In this document: positions 60,546 to 64,000 of the stretch, one piece after another
How the letters are laid out: each line of letters begins with the position of its first letter
Numbering within the stretch: position 1 is the first letter of the stretch
From: Scortum barcoo
Lineage: Eukaryota > Chordata > Actinopteri > Centrarchiformes > Terapontidae
NCBI GenBank assembly: GCA_023238725.1
Contig: CM041538.1
Span: forward strand, 5,555,880-5,619,879
Direction: 5' to 3'
DNA length: 64,000 nt
Notes under the pieces: model-generated
Databases searched by the model: none
Told to the model about the DNA's origin: nothing
The model's input: only the letters and a program-made list of their open reading frames with translations
Program-made: the position numbers and the translations under genes

Positions 60546-62077
60546 CTCTACAATTTGTTTGTCTGCTCTGATAGGCTGATGTGCATGTGTGCACACTCCA
60601 TGTATACCTATCCAATATTTCTTTCTTTCCACTGCTATACTGTTTACAACTTTACAATAGCACTTGACTTGCATTTAGACCATTTTGTTGACAGTATACC
60701 ATGTCAAAGTACATGCATGCAATATTTTAGTAGCAGTCCTAAAGTACTAAAACCAGAAAAACATTGTTCTGGCTAATTAACTTTTATTGTGTCTTTTCTA
60801 TATGGTACTACTACGGTAATCTCCTCTGATGGAAATTGCTACCAGCAGCCATCTGCAAATGGCATAAAAGGTTAGACATTAGACCTTGTAATCCATGTTT
60901 AAGTTCACGTCCAAATGTCTTTGACACCTTGATCAGCACACTCACAAGAAATTTAAAATCACACAATGTCTGACAAACTATTTATGCTGAACCATAAAAC
61001 AACAACAATAAATATGCCCTAAAGGATAAACGAGACAAATACTCAAAACAGAGTCGTTAAGTGGAAAATAGGAAGGGTTTGACTGCAATAAGAGTGCAGT
61101 GTAGGCGTTGTGTAGTTACAGGATTTTCTGGTAGTCACTGCCTGAGTTAGCATGTTGGATTAAGCACAGTGAGCTCTGTAAGACCCCAAACCCTGCAGCC
61201 AACACACACACAAACAGGATGAGCTATTGTAACTGAGAAAGACAGCATTTGGCACTCTTTGGTCAACTTTGAGTTGCTGTTTCATCAAAACATTTTAGAC
61301 TTAAATCAGTTTGCAGAAACACTACAGAGCCCTAAATGCATCTTTTGTGTGTGTGTGTGTGTGTGTGAAATAGAGAGGGGAGATATGGAATGATGTCTCT
61401 ATTTTGAGCTCTTGGTGCACTGCCTTCCTCACAAGGAGAATGTTTGTTTTCCTTCTGCTACTAAAACAGTCTCTTTGAATCCCTGCAGGACTCAGAGGCC
61501 TCCACTCTTCCAGCCTTGATATTGATGCAATTTGATGTTCACATCTGTGTATCTGTAAGGCCTTTTTTTTCTCTGGCTGGTTTCTTTAAGCATAAGAAAT
61601 ACTCCAGTTTCCCTGCTGGAAAGATGATATAATTGTCTCGAATATAGTTGTGGTTTCTTTGCTATATCCATTCAGGCATCATTAGTGCAGGATAACAGAG
61701 AGATTTATGTGTGTTTGTGTTTCTCAGTGCGAGCTGCTCTTGTTTTCTATCCCACCATGCTTACTCAGAGGATCAAGAGTCTGTTTCACCGGTACCCACA
61801 CACATTGTCTAAGTGTGAATTGCTATTAACCAACTGGCCAGGGAAACAGGAAGAAGTTTGTGCAGAGGTTTAGATGCTACCTCAAGTTTGGTTTTAATTG
61901 GCTCACATAATAATAATAATGGATATATAATCCATGTGTGTGTGTGTGTGTGTGTTTATGTGTGTGTGGCCTTTACCCCTGCATGAAGAATATTACACCA
62001 TCAACATTAGATCGCTTTATTTGATGAATAATACATTCGTTCTCTATAATATGCAGTATTTAATGTTCTCATTGCAG
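60546..62077. other. Non-coding with microsatellites
   Basis: (TG)n at 61345-61367, (AAT)n at 61906-61920 and (TG)n at 61934-61955. No gene before the candidate exon. Confidence 0.5.
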
Positions 62078-62183
62078 GCTGACGTCCATCTCCAGGGTGA
62101 ATGCCAAGAAAACATCCCTGACATCTTTCCAGTCCATTGGAAGGCGAACACACAGTCGTGCAGACAGCCGACAGCTGACGAAG
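62078..62183 (+). CDS. Candidate internal exon of an unidentified gene
   Basis: A pyrimidine-rich acceptor (AATGTTCTCATTGCAG ending at 62077) precedes, and a consensus donor (AAG|GTAATT, GT at 62184-62185) follows. The 106 bases are open in two phases. The phase starting at 62079 reads LTSISRVNAKKTSL..., ending SRADSRQLTK: 35 codons, rich in Ser, Thr, Arg and Lys, with mostly G or C at third positions, in contrast to AT-rich surroundings. The other phase starts ADVHLQGECQ. I do not recognise the family; the basic Ser/Thr-rich composition would suit a cytoplasmic segment or tail. As a lone exon its gene would have introns longer than the window shows. Could be a chance splice-like motif. Confidence 0.4.
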
Positions 62184-63048
62184 GTAATTCAACTGTTTGC
62201 TGCCTGAACGTCAAAAGAGAAGAAAAAGGCAAAGAAATGGGAACAAAATGGTGAGCTGGAATGAGCAGATGTATTTTTTCATTCCCATGGCTGTGGTTTC
62301 TGCATTTTAATGACAGATTTTCCAGAAGTCACTGAAACCCTGAAGTCATTCAGATGATGAATTTGTGAACACTTTGAGGGTTATTTAGTCTTTAAAACTG
62401 ACCAGAGCTCAACTACTAAAGCCACCAACATTTTAATCCAGATATCATTTTATTTATAATTGACAACATAAAGAAATACACAGCAATAAACATACAGACC
62501 TTTTATTCTCTTCTTTCCCATTACCATGAATATGTTGTGATTTTAGAGCTGGAGTGAGGTTGTTTCTTAAAATAGGCTGTGGTTGGCAGTGGTGATGGAA
62601 AAAGTGAAGCATTAAAGGAAAAAACTCAATTTAAAACATGAATCATGCTTTTGTAGTTTCAGCCAATATTGTTGGAGGTTTTATACTGGTGGTGAGCTGC
62701 TCCTAGCAGGTGGCTAATTTTTAGAATTGTTGAAATTATTCAAATGCATTCCCAGACGTAGTATTACACCCGCAATAACAGGGTTTTTTTGGCCACTTTA
62801 GGGCAAACAAGCCATAATGACAAAACTGACATCACCCAAGAAAGGGGGGCTTCCATGTTGTACTGTTTTTTTTTGTTCGTTTGTTTGTTTGTTTTTTTTA
62901 GAAGCCTATGATTTTTTTTTTTGCCTTGGCTTTCACCACTCAGGCTACGTACAGGCTGCCCTACTGTCGTTGGTGAAGGGTGAAGGGTGGAGGGCCTGTA
63001 ATGCAACCTGAAAGACACACCACCATTGTGTGTGTGCTTTGGAAAATT
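62184..63048. other. Non-coding
   Basis: T-rich runs at 62865-62922. No gene recognised. Confidence 0.4.
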
Positions 63049-63108
63049 AGATGGATGGATGGATGGATGGATGGATGGATGGATGGATGGATGGATGGAT
63101 AGATGATG

Positions 63109-63164
<56 letters not shown>

Positions 63165-63226
63165 GAGATAGATAGATAGATAGATAGATGAATGATATAG
63201 ATAGATAGATAGATAGATAGATAGAT
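63049..63226. repeat. (GGAT)n to (GATA)n tetranucleotide array
   Basis: About twelve GGAT units (63049-63100) change to GATA units with a few GATGA interruptions to 63226. The GGAT part may have started as a LINE tail; the minus strand of the GATA part gives an artificial open frame rich in Ser, Ile, Tyr and Leu. Confidence 0.95.
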
Positions 63227-64000
63227 GTTTTAAAAAGGGTAAGGCTATCCTTATCATGCGATAGAAGTATTTAAAAGTAGGCCCCTTGGAAACTAGGCTA
63301 AGTCTGTAAGTTCCCTCCCCTTCAGTCCATGAGGTCACATCAACAGATAATTTTTCAGTCCACATATTTTTGGAACATGGGAGGTCATCTGAAAAATGCA
63401 AACTCTTCACAGACCAGACGGTGACTTGATATAGTCCCTCCCTTTTAGAGGTACCAGCGTGAGCCACTGAGTCCTTGTTATGCTCTACAAACACATTGGA
63501 TTTGTTAATGAGCATCAGGGCCTCTAATGAAAATTAAATAACCCCTCAAGTGTTTATATGCTATGTCCTGGAATAGAATTAAATCTTATCCTAACAATTC
63601 TCTCTTGTTCGCTCTCTGTGTTTTGAGAAAGAGAGGAAAAGGCTGATTAAAAAGACAAACGAAATTTCTTGCTTGATGACAGTGGAGCTCATCTCATCTA
63701 AAACTAATCTATTTCACTCCCTCTGTCAGAGACCCAAACCCTTCTTACTGACCCATCAGTCCTTCATATTACAATCCCTTTCGCTCTCCCTCTTACCTCT
63801 TCAGTGTTAATACCAATTCTCAGGGGCCTGACTGTGCATATAACCCTCCACAGTTTGATAAGCCTCTGATAAGCAGTCTGTCTCTTCTCCCCGAGGACCC
63901 GGGGTTTGAGTTTCTCTTTCTGACCTCTCTTTGAGGTCCAGGTTTCTTCCCTGTGGAGGAGCCAGACCCAAAGCTCTCATCCGGTGACCCGTCCGAGAGA
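63227..64000. other. Non-coding to window end; weak exon-like end
   Basis: A pyrimidine tract ending CTCTTCAG at about 63803 is followed by an open plus-strand stretch (phase GTT AAT ACC) to a TGA at about 63932, about 43 codons starting VNTNSQGPDC. It might be an exon but lacks any recognised family. Confidence 0.25.

Noticed and set aside
63049..63226. CRISPR-like repeated structure
   Set aside because: It is a simple tetranucleotide array without spacers, in a eukaryotic genome.
62961..63515. 184-residue minus-strand open frame
   Set aside because: Its core is a translation of the GATA/GGAT array (Ser-Ile-Tyr-Leu periodicity); no gene context.

Overview
The window looks like teleost fish (probably percomorph) nuclear DNA from a long intron or intergenic stretch. 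It is AT-rich, every open reading frame is short and broken, microsatellites are dense, and the dispersed repeats are families I know from fish: Rex3 (RTE-clade LINE), Tc1-like, hAT-like, pogo-like and several percomorph MITE-type repeats. I see no bacterial operons, ribosome binding sites, CRISPR array, tRNA or rRNA. No complete host protein gene is visible. The best host-gene candidate is one 106-bp internal exon near 62.1 kb (+), of unidentified family; weaker exon-like pieces lie near 22.3 kb (-) and 63.8 kb (+).

Layout. 0-15.5 kb: mostly unique AT-rich sequence with a LINE tail at the edge, a few dinucleotide repeats, small repeat relics and some stretches resembling conserved regulatory DNA (6.86-7.01, 9.11-9.22, 13.5-13.8 kb). 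15.5-19.1 kb: a transposon cluster made of a 554-bp foldback element, a decayed Tc1-like transposon interrupted by a hAT-like element and by a second non-autonomous element, then a retroelement 3' end and a MITE. 19.1-27.1 kb: featureless apart from a candidate exon. 27.1-28.7 kb: a 1.5-kb element with terminal inverted repeats between TTAA sites, followed by an unclassified transcript-like unit to 29.9 kb. 33.4-34.1 kb: a hAT-like element with an intact 8-bp target duplication. 36.8-40.3 kb: a nearly full-length Rex3 LINE on the minus strand, flanked by a 13-bp duplication, its reading frame broken by several frameshifts. 41-44 kb: two copies of a dispersed percomorph repeat. 45.2 kb: AT-rich perfect palindromes. 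47.8-48.7 kb: a dead pogo-like transposase with a microsatellite inside it. 54.1-54.8 kb: a foldback element beside a MITE relic. 58-64 kb: low-complexity blocks, the candidate exon and a large GGAT/GATA tetranucleotide array.

Nothing here encodes a working multi-gene system. What can be read most firmly is the insertion history: target-site duplications, an empty site that can be inferred inside the Tc1 relic, and shared repeat families. Family names rest on recalled consensus features, not on a database search.
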